Source of the DNA: Arthrobacter sp. Soil782
Lineage (GTDB): Bacteria; Actinomycetota; Actinomycetes; Actinomycetales; Micrococcaceae
Direction of reading: 5' to 3'
NCBI RefSeq assembly: GCF_001428435.1
Contig: NZ_LMSO01000009.1
Span: forward strand, 206,086-270,085
DNA length: 64,000 nucleotides
Numbering within the stretch: the stretch's first letter is position 1; every line of letters begins with the position of its first letter. The position numbers and the translations under genes were made by a program. Shown here one piece after another: positions 15,848-24,146 of the stretch. Under the pieces are notes generated by a model. That model ran no database searches. It saw nothing but the letters and a program-made list of their open reading frames with translations, and was not told the DNA's origin.

Positions 15848-17031
15848 GGCTGGACGCTCTCATACAAGCTGTCGAGCATGGCGCCTGTGCTTCCGGGGAC
15901 GGCGGGCAGCGGGGTCGGCCCCGGTCCGGCGTTCAGATCGAAAACAATGAGCAGGACGGCGAAGGTCAAACCCACCAGCACGACGACGGCAGCCAGGGCA
16001 CGGGCGCGCATCCTCGCCCTCGCTGCCGCTCGTCGGCGCGGAGGCTCAGGGTGGGACGCCGTCTCCATATCGAGCGCCTCGAGCGTGGGCTGGCCGGACG
16101 GAGGCTGCGCCGGCAGCCGCGGCAGGCTCCGCACCTGGGAAGGCGCCTCCGTCGTCGTTGTTTCTTCAGCGCCCAATCCGGCATTGTTTCCGGCAGTCAG
16201 TCCAGCTTCCTCGGAAGGGACGTCGATCGCATCGAGGAGCCGAACCACCGTGGCAGCAGTGGGACGTTCAAGCGGATCATCCACGGTCATCATGGTGAGC
16301 AGGTGGTGCCAGCCCTCCCCGAACGATTCAGGGATTGCCGGCGGGCGGCTCAACCGGGCAAGCGCACTCTCCAGTCCGGTGCCCGGAAAGGCCGGCTCGC
16401 CGGTGAGGCATTCAATGAGCAGGAGACCGAGTGCGTAGATGTCGGTCGGGGTGCCTACCCGGTCTCCGCGTGCCTGCTCCGGACTGAAGTAGGTTGCGGT
16501 TCCGATGAGGCTTCCCGTTGCGGTGACCCGGCTGCTCTCGAAGAACCGCGCGATGCCGAAGTCCGTAAGCAGAAAGCTGAACATCCCGGAGGATGTCTCG
16601 CCGTAGCGGGTGAGGACGTTCGAGGGCTTGATGTCGCGATGCACTATGCCCTGACCGTGGATGTACTCAAGGGTGCGGGCGATGTCCCGGGCCGCCGTCG
16701 TCGTGCTGTGGATCGGCAGTGCGCCGTCCCTCAGAACTGCGCCGAGGTCCGGGCCCTTGATGTATTCCATGACGAGGTAGGACGGTTCCAGCCTGGCGCA
16801 CTCGGCGTCCATGTCCAGTACGCGAACCAGGCCGGGGTGGTGGAGGGCAGCCAGCATGCGCGCCTCGCCGGACCCGCGCGCCACACCCTCGGCAGAACCG
16901 CGGCGGAACATCTTCACCGCAACATCCCGGTGCAGGCGCGTGTCCCGTGCGCGGTAGACATCGGCCATGCCTCCGGCGCCGATCACGCGGTCGAGGACGT
17001 ACCGTCCGCTCGCGAGCGTTTCCTGATTCAT
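15844..17031 (-). CDS. Transmembrane Ser/Thr protein kinase (Hanks type)
   Basis: An intact eukaryotic-type kinase: P-loop GAGGMADVY (18-26), catalytic K40 (VAVKMF), HRDIKPSN with D133, DFG at 157-159, and GTATYFSPEQARGD activation region. A proline-rich juxtamembrane linker follows (about 270-340), then one transmembrane helix (about 345-365) and a short extracellular tail of about 30 residues, too small for PASTA domains. It resembles the PknB clade in its catalytic half but lacks an extracellular sensor. The lipoprotein encoded next may supply the outside function. The promoter probably lies in the gap to the MHS transporter gene upstream. Confidence 0.93.
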   Translation of the reverse strand: MNQETLASGRYVLDRVIGAGGMADVYRARDTRLHRDVAVKMFRRGSAEGVARGSGEARMLAALHHPGLVRVLDMDAECARLEPSYLVMEYIKGPDLGAVLRDGALPIHSTTTAARDIARTLEYIHGQGIVHRDIKPSNVLTRYGETSSGMFSFLLTDFGIARFFESSRVTATGSLIGTATYFSPEQARGDRVGTPTDIYALGLLLIECLTGEPAFPGTGLESALARLSRPPAIPESFGEGWHHLLTMMTVDDPLERPTAATVVRLLDAIDVPSEEAGLTAGNNAGLGAEETTTTEAPSQVRSLPRLPAQPPSGQPTLEALDMETASHPEPPRRRAAARARMRARALAAVVVLVGLTFAVLLIVFDLNAGPGPTPLPAVPGSTGAMLDSLYESVQP

Positions 17032-17116
17032 GCCTGTTCGCTCCCGCTAGAAAAGGTAAGCCTGTGAATCATTCTGGCTGAGGCGCCCTGCGGAAAACTT
17101 GGGAAGTGAGCCATGC

Positions 17117-17155
17117 AAAAGGCTCCCGCCCAACCCTTGCAGGTGGACGGGAGCC
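17117..17155 (-). terminator. Intrinsic terminator of the MHS transporter gene
   Basis: On the minus strand GGCTCCCG (17155-17148) and CGGGAGCC (17128-17121) form an 8-bp GC-rich stem followed by TTTTGC. It begins about 19 nt after the transporter stop at 17174, as expected for a rho-independent terminator. Confidence 0.75.
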
Positions 17156-17173
17156 CTGGAATTGCGGTTCGGG

Positions 17174-18580
17174 TTAGGCGATGTTGTTCTCGTAGTCGTT
17201 GTCCCGGGTTTCACGGGTGAGCCACAGAGCAATGAAGGTCAGCACGGCAGCTGCGCTCAGGTAGAGGCCCACCAGGAACGTGCTGCCGTCCGCCGCCTGC
17301 CACAGCGCAATAGCAACGAACGACGCCGGCGCCGCGCCGATTACGCTGGACAGGTTGTAGGCCACCGCGGACCCGGTATAGCGGACGTTTGCGGGGAACA
17401 GTTCGGGCAGGATCGCGGCCATGGGTCCGAAGGTGAGGCCCATGAGGATGAAGCCGATGATCAGCAGCGCCATGGCGCCCACGGTTCCGGCACCGAAAAG
17501 CGGAACCCAGGTCAGGCCGAAGATTGCGATACCGGTAGTGACGGCCAGCAGCATACGACGGCGGCCGAACTTCTCCGCCAGCGGTCCGGACACGAGGGTG
17601 AAGATTCCGAAGAAGACGACGCCGATGATCAGCATCCAGAGGAAGTCACCGCGGGCAATTCCAAGACCCGGCACAAAAGCGTCCGGGTTGAAGGGCTTGC
17701 CTGCCGCGTCCGCCGCTGCAGCGGCCGTCTCCACCGAGGCCGGCGAGGTGCCGAAGGTCAACGTGAAGGAGGTCATCAGGTAGAACAGCACGTACGTGGC
17801 GAACATGATGAAGGTGCCGAGGAGCAGCGGACGCCACTGCTTAGTGAACACCGAGGCCAGCGGCAGCTTGACGACCTTACCCTTGTCCAGCACCTGCTGG
17901 AACGAGTGGCTTTCGATCAGCTTCAGCCGGACGTACAGCCCGACAATGACGAGCACCGCACTGGCGATGAACGGAACGCGCCAGCCCCACGCCATGAACG
18001 CTTCGGGTGAGAGGCTGGCGTTGAGGACAACGAACAGCAGGTTGGCAAGGATGAAGCCAATCGGTGCGCCAAGTTGGGGGAACGTGCCGTAGACGGCCCG
18101 CTTGCCCTTGGGTGCGTTCTCGGTTGCGAGCAGCGCTGCGCCGCTCCATTCGCCGCCGAGCGCAAGTCCCTGGAGGAAACGCAGCAGGACGAGCAGGGCC
18201 GGGGCCAGGAAGATCCAGCCCGGGTTGTCCTTGGCAACCGGCAGGACACCGATGAGGAAGGTAGCAATACCCATCGTCAAAAGCGACGCCACCAAGGTGC
18301 CCTTGCGTCCGATCCGGTCCCCGAAGTGCCCGAAAAGGATTGACCCGAGCGGACGAGCAACAAAGGCAACGCCGAAGACCGCGAAAGACTGGAGCAGCGC
18401 GTTCGCGGGGGTGGAGTCGGGGAAGAAGAGCGCCGGGAACACCAGCACCGACGCCGTGGCGTAGATGTAGAAGTCGTAGAACTCGATGGTGGTGCCGATG
18501 AGGCTGGCGAAGATAACGCGACCACGAGAGTTCAGGGGCTTTGTTGCCGCCGGCTCCACGGTCGAAGATGACGATGACAT
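17174..18580 (-). CDS. MFS transporter, metabolite:H+ symporter (MHS) type
   Basis: A 12-helix major facilitator. The N-terminal GTTIEFYDFYIYATAS and the loop 2-3 motif GHFGDRIGRKGTLV, followed by FLQGLALGGEWSGAALL, are characteristic of the MHS subgroup (ShiA/ProP-like). The start is taken as ATG at 18580 (MSSSSS); upstream in-frame codons would extend into a dispersed palindrome and are rejected. It is monocistronic, with a terminator downstream and a 15-bp dyad 99-113 bp upstream. Substrates of this group include organic acids, aromatic acids and osmolytes; which applies here is unknown. Confidence 0.9.
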   Translation of the reverse strand: MSSSSSTVEPAATKPLNSRGRVIFASLIGTTIEFYDFYIYATASVLVFPALFFPDSTPANALLQSFAVFGVAFVARPLGSILFGHFGDRIGRKGTLVASLLTMGIATFLIGVLPVAKDNPGWIFLAPALLVLLRFLQGLALGGEWSGAALLATENAPKGKRAVYGTFPQLGAPIGFILANLLFVVLNASLSPEAFMAWGWRVPFIASAVLVIVGLYVRLKLIESHSFQQVLDKGKVVKLPLASVFTKQWRPLLLGTFIMFATYVLFYLMTSFTLTFGTSPASVETAAAAADAAGKPFNPDAFVPGLGIARGDFLWMLIIGVVFFGIFTLVSGPLAEKFGRRRMLLAVTTGIAIFGLTWVPLFGAGTVGAMALLIIGFILMGLTFGPMAAILPELFPANVRYTGSAVAYNLSSVIGAAPASFVAIALWQAADGSTFLVGLYLSAAAVLTFIALWLTRETRDNDYENNIA

Positions 18581-18678
18581 GGTTGCTTGCTTTCTCGAAG
18601 ACGGCCGTCGAGGAAACCGAAAGCCGGAGTATTTGTGCCTATCAATCTCATCACCGGAACCGAAGCGTGAGATAACCC

Positions 18679-18693
18679 GTCCACATAGTGGAC
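18679..18693. promoter_or_regulatory. Dyad GTCCAC-ATA-GTGGAC upstream of the MHS transporter
   Basis: Perfect 6-bp arms around a 3-nt spacer. Position, about 100 bp upstream of the transporter start, and size fit an operator for a dimeric repressor or activator such as an IclR or GntR protein. No regulator gene adjoins it. Confidence 0.5.
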
Positions 18694-18706
18694 ATCTCGC
18701 CCCATT

Positions 18707-18776
18707 CGGGAACTTTTGCGCACCTTCGGTGGGTTCCGACGGCGTCGAAGTCACCGTAGCTGCGCAAATCTTCCCG
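18707..18776. repeat. Dispersed palindrome family 2, copy A
   Basis: Terminal arms at 18707-18722 (CGGGAACTTTTGCGCA) and 18761-18776 (TGCGCAAATCTTCCCG) pair at 14 of 16 positions. The interior includes GGTGGGTTCCGAC. The whole roughly 70-bp unit recurs in reverse orientation at 46565-46637. It occupies the gap between the divergent MHS transporter and narK genes. Confidence 0.8.
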
Positions 18777-18792
18777 TTCGCGGATAGCCGGA

Positions 18793-18831
18793 TGTCACAT
18801 CCCGTTTACACGCAGCGCCCAGAGTCGAAAC
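18793..18831 (+). promoter_or_regulatory. Candidate GlnR-type pentamer array upstream of narK
   Basis: GTCAC, TTTAC, CGCCC and GAAAC occur at exact 11-bp steps between 18794 and 18831. The first and last match the actinobacterial GlnR box (gTnAC-n6-GaAAC repeated); the middle two match poorly. A similar series (GTTAA, TTTAC, GAAAT) lies upstream of nirB at 29776-29802. Low confidence. Confidence 0.3.
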
Positions 18832-18879
18832 GCGCCTTTCCTAGTGTGGCGGTACTGCCCCTTGAATGAAAGGTTCGCC

Positions 18880-20280
18880 ATGAGCGTTGACCGCGCAGTT
18901 TCCCCGGATAGTCCGACGACGCCGGGCGGGGCGCTTGCTCTTCGTCCGGGTCTCACCCGCCGTCCGGGCCGCTGGATCGACAACTGGAACCCTGAGGACG
19001 CCGAGCAGTGGGAGTCCGGTGGAAAAGCGATTGCCCGCCGTAACCTGCAGTGGTCCATCATCTGTGAGTTCCTCGGCTTTGTGGTGTGGCAGCTCTGGTC
19101 CATTGTGGTGGTTTACCTGCCGGCTGCCGGCTTCACCTTCACCACCTCGCAGACTTTCTGGCTGATCTCGATGCCCAGCCTCGTCGGCGCCACCCTGCGC
19201 ATTCCCTATACCTTCATGGTGCCGCGATTCGGCGGCAGGAACTGGACGATCGTCTCGGCGCTCCTGCTGCTGATTCCATCGGTTGGCCTGGCGGTCGCGG
19301 TGGGCAATCCGGACACACCATTCGGAGTTCTCCTCGGCATTGCGGCACTTGCCGGCTTTGGCGGCGGCAACTTCGCAAGCTCGATGGCGAACATCACCTT
19401 CTTCTACCCGGTCCGTGAAAAGGGCTGGGCGCTGGGACTGAACGCTGCCGGCGGGAACCTGGGCGCCGCCGTCGCGCAGTTGGTGGTTCCGCTGGTGATT
19501 GCAGCGGGTGCCGCCGCGACGCTGAATCTGCCGCTGGCGGGCTGGATCTGGGTGCCGCTGATTCTCGTCGCCGCGTTCGGTGCGTGGAAGTACATGGACA
19601 ACCTCTCCAGCGCGAAGTCCGACCTCGCCGGCTCCCTCGCCGCCCTGCGCGAGCCGCACCTGTGGATTATGGCGTTCCTGTACATCGGGACGTTCGGCTC
19701 ATTCATCGGGTTCTCCGGAGTTTTTCCCAAGCTGATCCTCGATTCGTTCCCGGCGTTCTCCACCTTTGCGCTGGGGCCGGCTGCGCTGTCGCTGGCGTTC
19801 CTCGGCCCGCTGGTCGGCTCGCTCGCGCGGCCCTACGGCGGCCGGCTGGCCGATCGGTGGGGCGGCGCGCGGATCACGGTCTGCGCGTTCACCGTGATGG
19901 CCCTCGCTGCCCTGGCCGTGGTGTGGACCCTGCCGCTTGGGAACTTCTGGCTCTTCCTCGGCCTCTTCCTGGTGCTCTTCGCCGCCGCCGGCTCCGGCAA
20001 CGGCTCCACCTACCGCATGATCCCGGTGATCTTCGCGCTCCGCGGACGCTCGGACGGCGCGATGAGTACCGGGCGCAAAGCGGCAGCCGCGCTGGGTCTC
20101 ATCTCCGCGATCGGCGCCTACGGGGGCTTTGTGATTCCGCAGGTCCTGAACGCTTCCAAGGGCGCCACCGGCGCGTATGACGCCGCGTTTTACGGCTTCG
20201 TCTCCGCCTACGTCCTGATGCTCGCGGTGACGTGGTTCTTCTACCTGCGCCGCAGCACCTCGAGCGTGGGGCACGTCTAG
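18880..20280 (+). CDS. narK: Nitrate/nitrite MFS transporter
   Basis: Imports nitrate (and/or exports nitrite). The ATG at 18880 follows GAAAGG; the protein has 466 residues and about 12 helices. NarK-type signatures are present: an N-terminal WNPEDAEQWE segment, WQLWSIVVVYLP (TM1), GFGGGNFASSMANITFFYP with the nitrate-signature glycine/asparagine pattern (about residue 165), LGLNAAGGNLGAA, and a second glycine-rich block FAAAGSGNGSTYRMIPVIF near 380. It directly precedes the assimilatory nitrate reductase gene by 1 bp, so the three nas genes form an operon. Confidence 0.92.
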   Translation: MSVDRAVSPDSPTTPGGALALRPGLTRRPGRWIDNWNPEDAEQWESGGKAIARRNLQWSIICEFLGFVVWQLWSIVVVYLPAAGFTFTTSQTFWLISMPSLVGATLRIPYTFMVPRFGGRNWTIVSALLLLIPSVGLAVAVGNPDTPFGVLLGIAALAGFGGGNFASSMANITFFYPVREKGWALGLNAAGGNLGAAVAQLVVPLVIAAGAAATLNLPLAGWIWVPLILVAAFGAWKYMDNLSSAKSDLAGSLAALREPHLWIMAFLYIGTFGSFIGFSGVFPKLILDSFPAFSTFALGPAALSLAFLGPLVGSLARPYGGRLADRWGGARITVCAFTVMALAALAVVWTLPLGNFWLFLGLFLVLFAAAGSGNGSTYRMIPVIFALRGRSDGAMSTGRKAAAALGLISAIGAYGGFVIPQVLNASKGATGAYDAAFYGFVSAYVLMLAVTWFFYLRRSTSSVGHV

Positions 20281-20281
20281 C

Positions 20282-22483
20282 ATGTGCAGTACACCAGGCG
20301 CCACCGCCACCCATTGCCCCTACTGCGCGCTGCAGTGCGCCATGACGCTGACCCTGTCCGGGCCGGGGGTCGCGTCTAGTTCGGCTGCGGCGTCGGTCGA
20401 AGTAAGCGGCCGGGACTTCCCCACCAACCGGGGCGGCCTGTGCCGCAAAGGCTGGAGCTCCGCTGAGCTGCTGAAGCACCCGGACCGCGTCCTCGAACCC
20501 CTGCTGAAGAACGACGACGGCGAGCACCACCCCATCTCATGGGACCGTGCGCTGGAGCTCATCCGCGACCGCGTCCTTTCGACCCGGGCCCGATACGGCG
20601 CCGATGCGGTCGGCGTCTTCGGCGGCGGCGGACTCACCAATGAGAAGGCCTACCTGCTGGGGAAGTTTGCCCGCCTGGCCCTCGGAACGTCGCGGATCGA
20701 CTACAACGGACGGTTCTGCATGTCCTCGGCGGCTGCCGCCGGCAACCGGGCGTTCGGTCTGGACCGGGGCCTACCGTTCCCGCTGACGGATCTCGGGTCC
20801 GCGAGGACCATTTTGATGCTCGGCTCCAACACCGCAGACACCATGCCGCCGTTCGTGCAGCATCTGCGGGCGGCGCGGGATGCAGGCGGGCTGATCGTGG
20901 TTGACCCGCGCCGGTCCGCCACCGCAGAGCTCACCTCGGAAGGCCGCGGCCGGCACCTGCAGCCCGCACCGAAAACGGACCTCGCCCTGCTGCTCGGGAT
21001 CACGCACGTGGTGATCATGGAGGGGCTGATCGATGAGTCGTATGTGCGCCGTCGAACCAACGGGTACAACAGCATCGTGCGCAGCGTAGCCCCCTGGTGG
21101 CCCGAACGCGTTTCCTCGGTCACGGGCGTCCCGGCCCGGCTCATCCGCGAGACGGCGCATCGGCTGGCGGAGCCCGGCGGCACGTACATCCTGACCGGAC
21201 GCGGGATCGAGCAGCATGCCAACGGCACCGATACAGCAACGGCCGCCATCAACCTCGCCCTACTGCTCGGCTTGCCGGGAACACCCGGAAACGGTTACGG
21301 CACCCTGACCGGGCAGGGCAACGGGCAGGGCGGACGCGAACACGGGCAAAAGGCGGATCAGCTTCCCGGGTACCGGAAGATCACCGACCCCGCAGCCCGG
21401 AAGCACATCGCCGGAGTCTGGGGAGTACCGGAGTCTCTCATTCCGGGTCCGGGGCTTCCCGCCGTCGAACTCTTGGCGTCTCTCGGCCAGCCGGGCGGGG
21501 TGCGCTGCCTGTTTGTGCACGGCGCGAACGTTGCGGTGTCGGCTCCGAACGCGTCGAGCGTGCTGAAGGGCCTGCGCAGCCTCGACTTCCTCGTGGTGTG
21601 CGACTTCTTCCTTTCCGAAACCGCAGCGGAGGCGGACCTGGTGTTGCCGGTGCTGCAGTGGGCGGAGGAGGAAGGCACCATGACCAATCTCGAGGGACGC
21701 ATCCTGCGGCGCCGTGCAGCGGTGAGCCCTCCCCCGGGGGCACGCAGTGAGCTGTGGATTATGGCGCGGCTGGCGGAGTTGCTGGAGGCGCCGTCGTCGT
21801 TTCCTGATGACCCGGAAACGGTGTTCACCGAGCTCCGGGCGGCGAGCGCCGGGGGCCTCGCGGACTACTCCGGTGTGGACTACGCAATGCTCGATGCGGA
21901 ACTGCACCTTGTTGAACTGCACCGCGGGGAACTGCACAGCAGGGAACTGCACGACGGCGGCGCCGGCGCCTACTGGCCCTACCCTGCCGGTTCCAGCGGA
22001 ACACCGCGACTTTTCGTCGACAGGTTCGCCCACACGGACGGGAGGGCCGTGCTGCATCCGGTCGCGCCGTCGTCGTCTGCCCATTTTGCCTCTGCCCCAG
22101 ATGGTGTGCTCACGCTGATGACCGGGCGGTTGCTGGAGCATTATCAGTCCGGCGCGCAGACCCGGCGGGTGGTGGACCTCCACTCCACAAGCAGCGAGCA
22201 GGCGCTGCAGATCCACCCGGTAACGGCTGGGGGCCTCGGCATTCTGGACGGTGCGGAGGTTGAGGTCAGCAACGAGCGGGGAACCGTGCGTGCTGCCGCC
22301 CGGCTCTCCCCTGCCGTGCGGCCCGACACGGTTTTCCTCTCCTTCCATTTCCCAGGGACGGGCAACGCGAATGTGCTGACTTCGTCGGAGACGGATCCGG
22401 TGTCCGGGATGCCCGAATTCAAGACCACGCAGGTATTGGTGCGGGTGCACCGGCCTGCGCAGAGTGAGGTGGTGGGGGTATGA
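20282..22483 (+). CDS. Assimilatory nitrate reductase catalytic subunit (molybdopterin oxidoreductase)
   Basis: Reduces nitrate to nitrite in the cytoplasm. The N-terminal [4Fe-4S] ligands are C12, C15, C19 (CPYCALQC) and C54 (GGLCRKG); C146 in YNGRFCMSS is the probable Mo ligand. Further molybdopterin blocks are LGSNTADTMPP, VVDPRRSATAE and GQGNGQGGREHGQKADQLPG. The C-terminal molydopterin-binding domain includes LLEHYQSGAQTRR and HPVTAGGLG. At 733 residues it is typical of NarB/NasC enzymes without a C-terminal BFD domain, whose iron-sulfur function is supplied by the next gene. A fourfold ELHxx repeat (residues 540-559) is unusual. Its stop overlaps the next ATG (ATGA). Confidence 0.92.
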   Translation: MCSTPGATATHCPYCALQCAMTLTLSGPGVASSSAAASVEVSGRDFPTNRGGLCRKGWSSAELLKHPDRVLEPLLKNDDGEHHPISWDRALELIRDRVLSTRARYGADAVGVFGGGGLTNEKAYLLGKFARLALGTSRIDYNGRFCMSSAAAAGNRAFGLDRGLPFPLTDLGSARTILMLGSNTADTMPPFVQHLRAARDAGGLIVVDPRRSATAELTSEGRGRHLQPAPKTDLALLLGITHVVIMEGLIDESYVRRRTNGYNSIVRSVAPWWPERVSSVTGVPARLIRETAHRLAEPGGTYILTGRGIEQHANGTDTATAAINLALLLGLPGTPGNGYGTLTGQGNGQGGREHGQKADQLPGYRKITDPAARKHIAGVWGVPESLIPGPGLPAVELLASLGQPGGVRCLFVHGANVAVSAPNASSVLKGLRSLDFLVVCDFFLSETAAEADLVLPVLQWAEEEGTMTNLEGRILRRRAAVSPPPGARSELWIMARLAELLEAPSSFPDDPETVFTELRAASAGGLADYSGVDYAMLDAELHLVELHRGELHSRELHDGGAGAYWPYPAGSSGTPRLFVDRFAHTDGRAVLHPVAPSSSAHFASAPDGVLTLMTGRLLEHYQSGAQTRRVVDLHSTSSEQALQIHPVTAGGLGILDGAEVEVSNERGTVRAAARLSPAVRPDTVFLSFHFPGTGNANVLTSSETDPVSGMPEFKTTQVLVRVHRPAQSEVVGV
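21899..21958 (+). repeat. Four 15-bp in-frame repeats (ELHxx) inside nitrate reductase
   Basis: GAACTGCAC plus six variable bases is repeated at 21899, 21914, 21929 and 21944, encoding ELHLV, ELHRG, ELHSR and ELHDG. It lies in the linker before the C-terminal cofactor-binding domain. Pentapeptide periodicity with exact 15-bp phase suggests recent slippage expansion. Confidence 0.85.
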
Positions 22484-24018
22484 GTTTTCCCGAGCGCGTT
22501 GTGGTGGTTGGGTTCGGTCCCGTGGCGGCGCGTTTCATCGACGTCCTGGAGCCTTCCGTGGTTTCGGGAGCCCTGCAGCTGACCGTGATCGGATCCGAGG
22601 CTGACGCCGCGTATAACCGTGTGCTGGTCGCTGACGTCGGAGTGGGGCGGACTTCCCCTTCGGCGATCGGTCTGAGTGATGCTGACCATCTCGCCTCGCT
22701 GGGGGCGGAGGTGCTGCTCGGAACCGGCGTACGGCGGATCGACCGGGCGCGGCGTCAGGTTCTGCTCGAGGACGGCGCTGTCCGTCCCTATGACCGCCTG
22801 GTCCTCGCAACCGGAGCACGCCCGGTCATTCCGTACCTGGCCGGCTTGAATCCTGACCCGCTGCACCCCACACTGCCGGACGGCGTCACGGCACTGCGGG
22901 ACCTGGCTGACGCGCGTGTGCTCCGCGCCGTCGTCGAGCGCCGGGGTGACGTAGTAATTCTGGGTGGCGGAATCCTCGGGCTTGAAGCGGCGCTCGCCGC
23001 AGCTGAGGAGGGCGCGCGGGTGACCGTGGTGCACCACGGCGACTATCCGCTGGCGCGAAACATTGACGACGGCGGCGGGCTGGTTCTGGCGTCCGCGCTC
23101 CGTTCGCTGGGCGTGCGGCTGGTGTCCGGGGCGAAGGCCGTGGGTCTTGAGCAGTCGGGCGGTGGTGCCTTCACTGGCCTGCGGCTCGATGATGGCAGGT
23201 TGGTGTCCGGCGACCTGTTGGTGCTGTCCTGCGGAGTGCGGCCCCGGGTTGAGTTGGCCGAGGGCGCGGGGCTTCCGGTCTCGTCGGGCATCCTCGTGGA
23301 CCACTCGCTGCGGGCGCATCATGACGAGCACATCTATGCCATTGGAGATTGCGCCGAGGTTCGCTGTGCTTCTCCTTCCTGCGGGAACTGCTCGGGTAAC
23401 ACTGCGCCGTCCGGGTTGATTGGTCCGGGGTGGAAGCAGGCCGAGTGGTTGGCGGAGTCGTTCGCGGCAGATCTGGCTGGTGCTTCTTCGGGCGCGCAGC
23501 GCTACGTGGAGGCGGCTCTCCCACCGGTTTTGATGCTGAAGGCTCGTGGCCTGGACGCCGTGGTGGCTGGCGAGGTATCCGCCGACCCGTGGGCCGCGCA
23601 CGAGGACGGCACCGCCGTCGCGCTCTGGGCCGATCCGCAGCAGGGCAGCTACGCGAAAATGGTGACGCGAAACGGAGTGTTGCAGGGCCTGGTGTGTGTC
23701 GGGATGCCGCGTGCGGGGGCGGAGCTGGTGCTGCTGTTCGAGAGCGGTGCGGTGCTGCCGCCGGACCGGTCGAGCCTGCTGCGGCTGGATGGAGCGGAAG
23801 CGTCAGCGTCGTCGGCATCTTCGGTGACGGATCCCGCAGCAGTTGTCTGCCGGTGCGCGGGGGTGAGCCGGGGCAGCATCGAGCAGGCCGCCGTCGTCGG
23901 CTGTTCGAGTGTGGCGGAGGTGTCAGCGTCAACGCGGGCGGGTACGGGCTGCGGCGGCTGTCACGCGGACATCCGCACGATCATCGAGCAGCACTTCCAA
24001 CAGCCCGCGTCCGTCTAA
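22480..24018 (+). CDS. Nitrate reductase electron-transfer flavoprotein (NasB-like, FAD plus BFD domain)
   Basis: Passes electrons from NAD(P)H to the nitrate reductase. The N-terminal pyridine-nucleotide disulfide oxidoreductase fold has VVVVGFGPVAARF (FAD) and VVILGGGILGLEAALAAA (NAD). The C-terminal BFD-like [2Fe-2S] domain has CRCAGVSRGSIEQA and GTGCGGCHADI. Extra cysteines (CASPSCGNCSG, about residue 305) are reminiscent of NasB-type proteins. The layout matches the N-terminal half of NirB. Its ATG overlaps the catalytic subunit stop, so the pair is translationally coupled. Residues 437-450 are a Ser/Ala-rich linker (EASASSASS). Confidence 0.88.
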   Translation: MSFPERVVVVGFGPVAARFIDVLEPSVVSGALQLTVIGSEADAAYNRVLVADVGVGRTSPSAIGLSDADHLASLGAEVLLGTGVRRIDRARRQVLLEDGAVRPYDRLVLATGARPVIPYLAGLNPDPLHPTLPDGVTALRDLADARVLRAVVERRGDVVILGGGILGLEAALAAAEEGARVTVVHHGDYPLARNIDDGGGLVLASALRSLGVRLVSGAKAVGLEQSGGGAFTGLRLDDGRLVSGDLLVLSCGVRPRVELAEGAGLPVSSGILVDHSLRAHHDEHIYAIGDCAEVRCASPSCGNCSGNTAPSGLIGPGWKQAEWLAESFAADLAGASSGAQRYVEAALPPVLMLKARGLDAVVAGEVSADPWAAHEDGTAVALWADPQQGSYAKMVTRNGVLQGLVCVGMPRAGAELVLLFESGAVLPPDRSSLLRLDGAEASASSASSVTDPAAVVCRCAGVSRGSIEQAAVVGCSSVAEVSASTRAGTGCGGCHADIRTIIEQHFQQPASV

Positions 24019-24050
24019 ACGTGCGGGTGTACGCTCCCGTGCGTGCCATT

Positions 24051-24145
24051 TTCCCCAGGTACTGGAGCCCAAACGGCGTGCCCCGCCCTGACACGCCGCC
24101 AAAACAACGACAACGGCGCCAGGACCTGGGGAATCCGGCCCGCCT
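24051..24145. repeat. Dispersed palindrome family 3, copy A
   Basis: A roughly 95-bp imperfect palindrome with outer arms TTCCCCAGGT and ACCTGGGGAA and inner arms CGGCGTG and CACGCCG. It shares its right half with copy B (25078-25171) at about 46 of 56 positions in the same orientation. It ends 1 bp before the DUF559 stop codon, so it forms the gene's 3' flank. Confidence 0.8.
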
Positions 24146-24146
24146 G

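Noticed and set aside
18581-18754. Extended N-terminus of the MHS transporter (MTSTPSEPTEGAQ...)
   Set aside because: These codons run through a dispersed palindrome; the true start at 18580 matches the family N-terminus.
21841-21958. ELHxx repeat considered as a membrane or collagen-like domain
   Set aside because: Only 20 residues, hydrophilic, inside a normal reductase frame.
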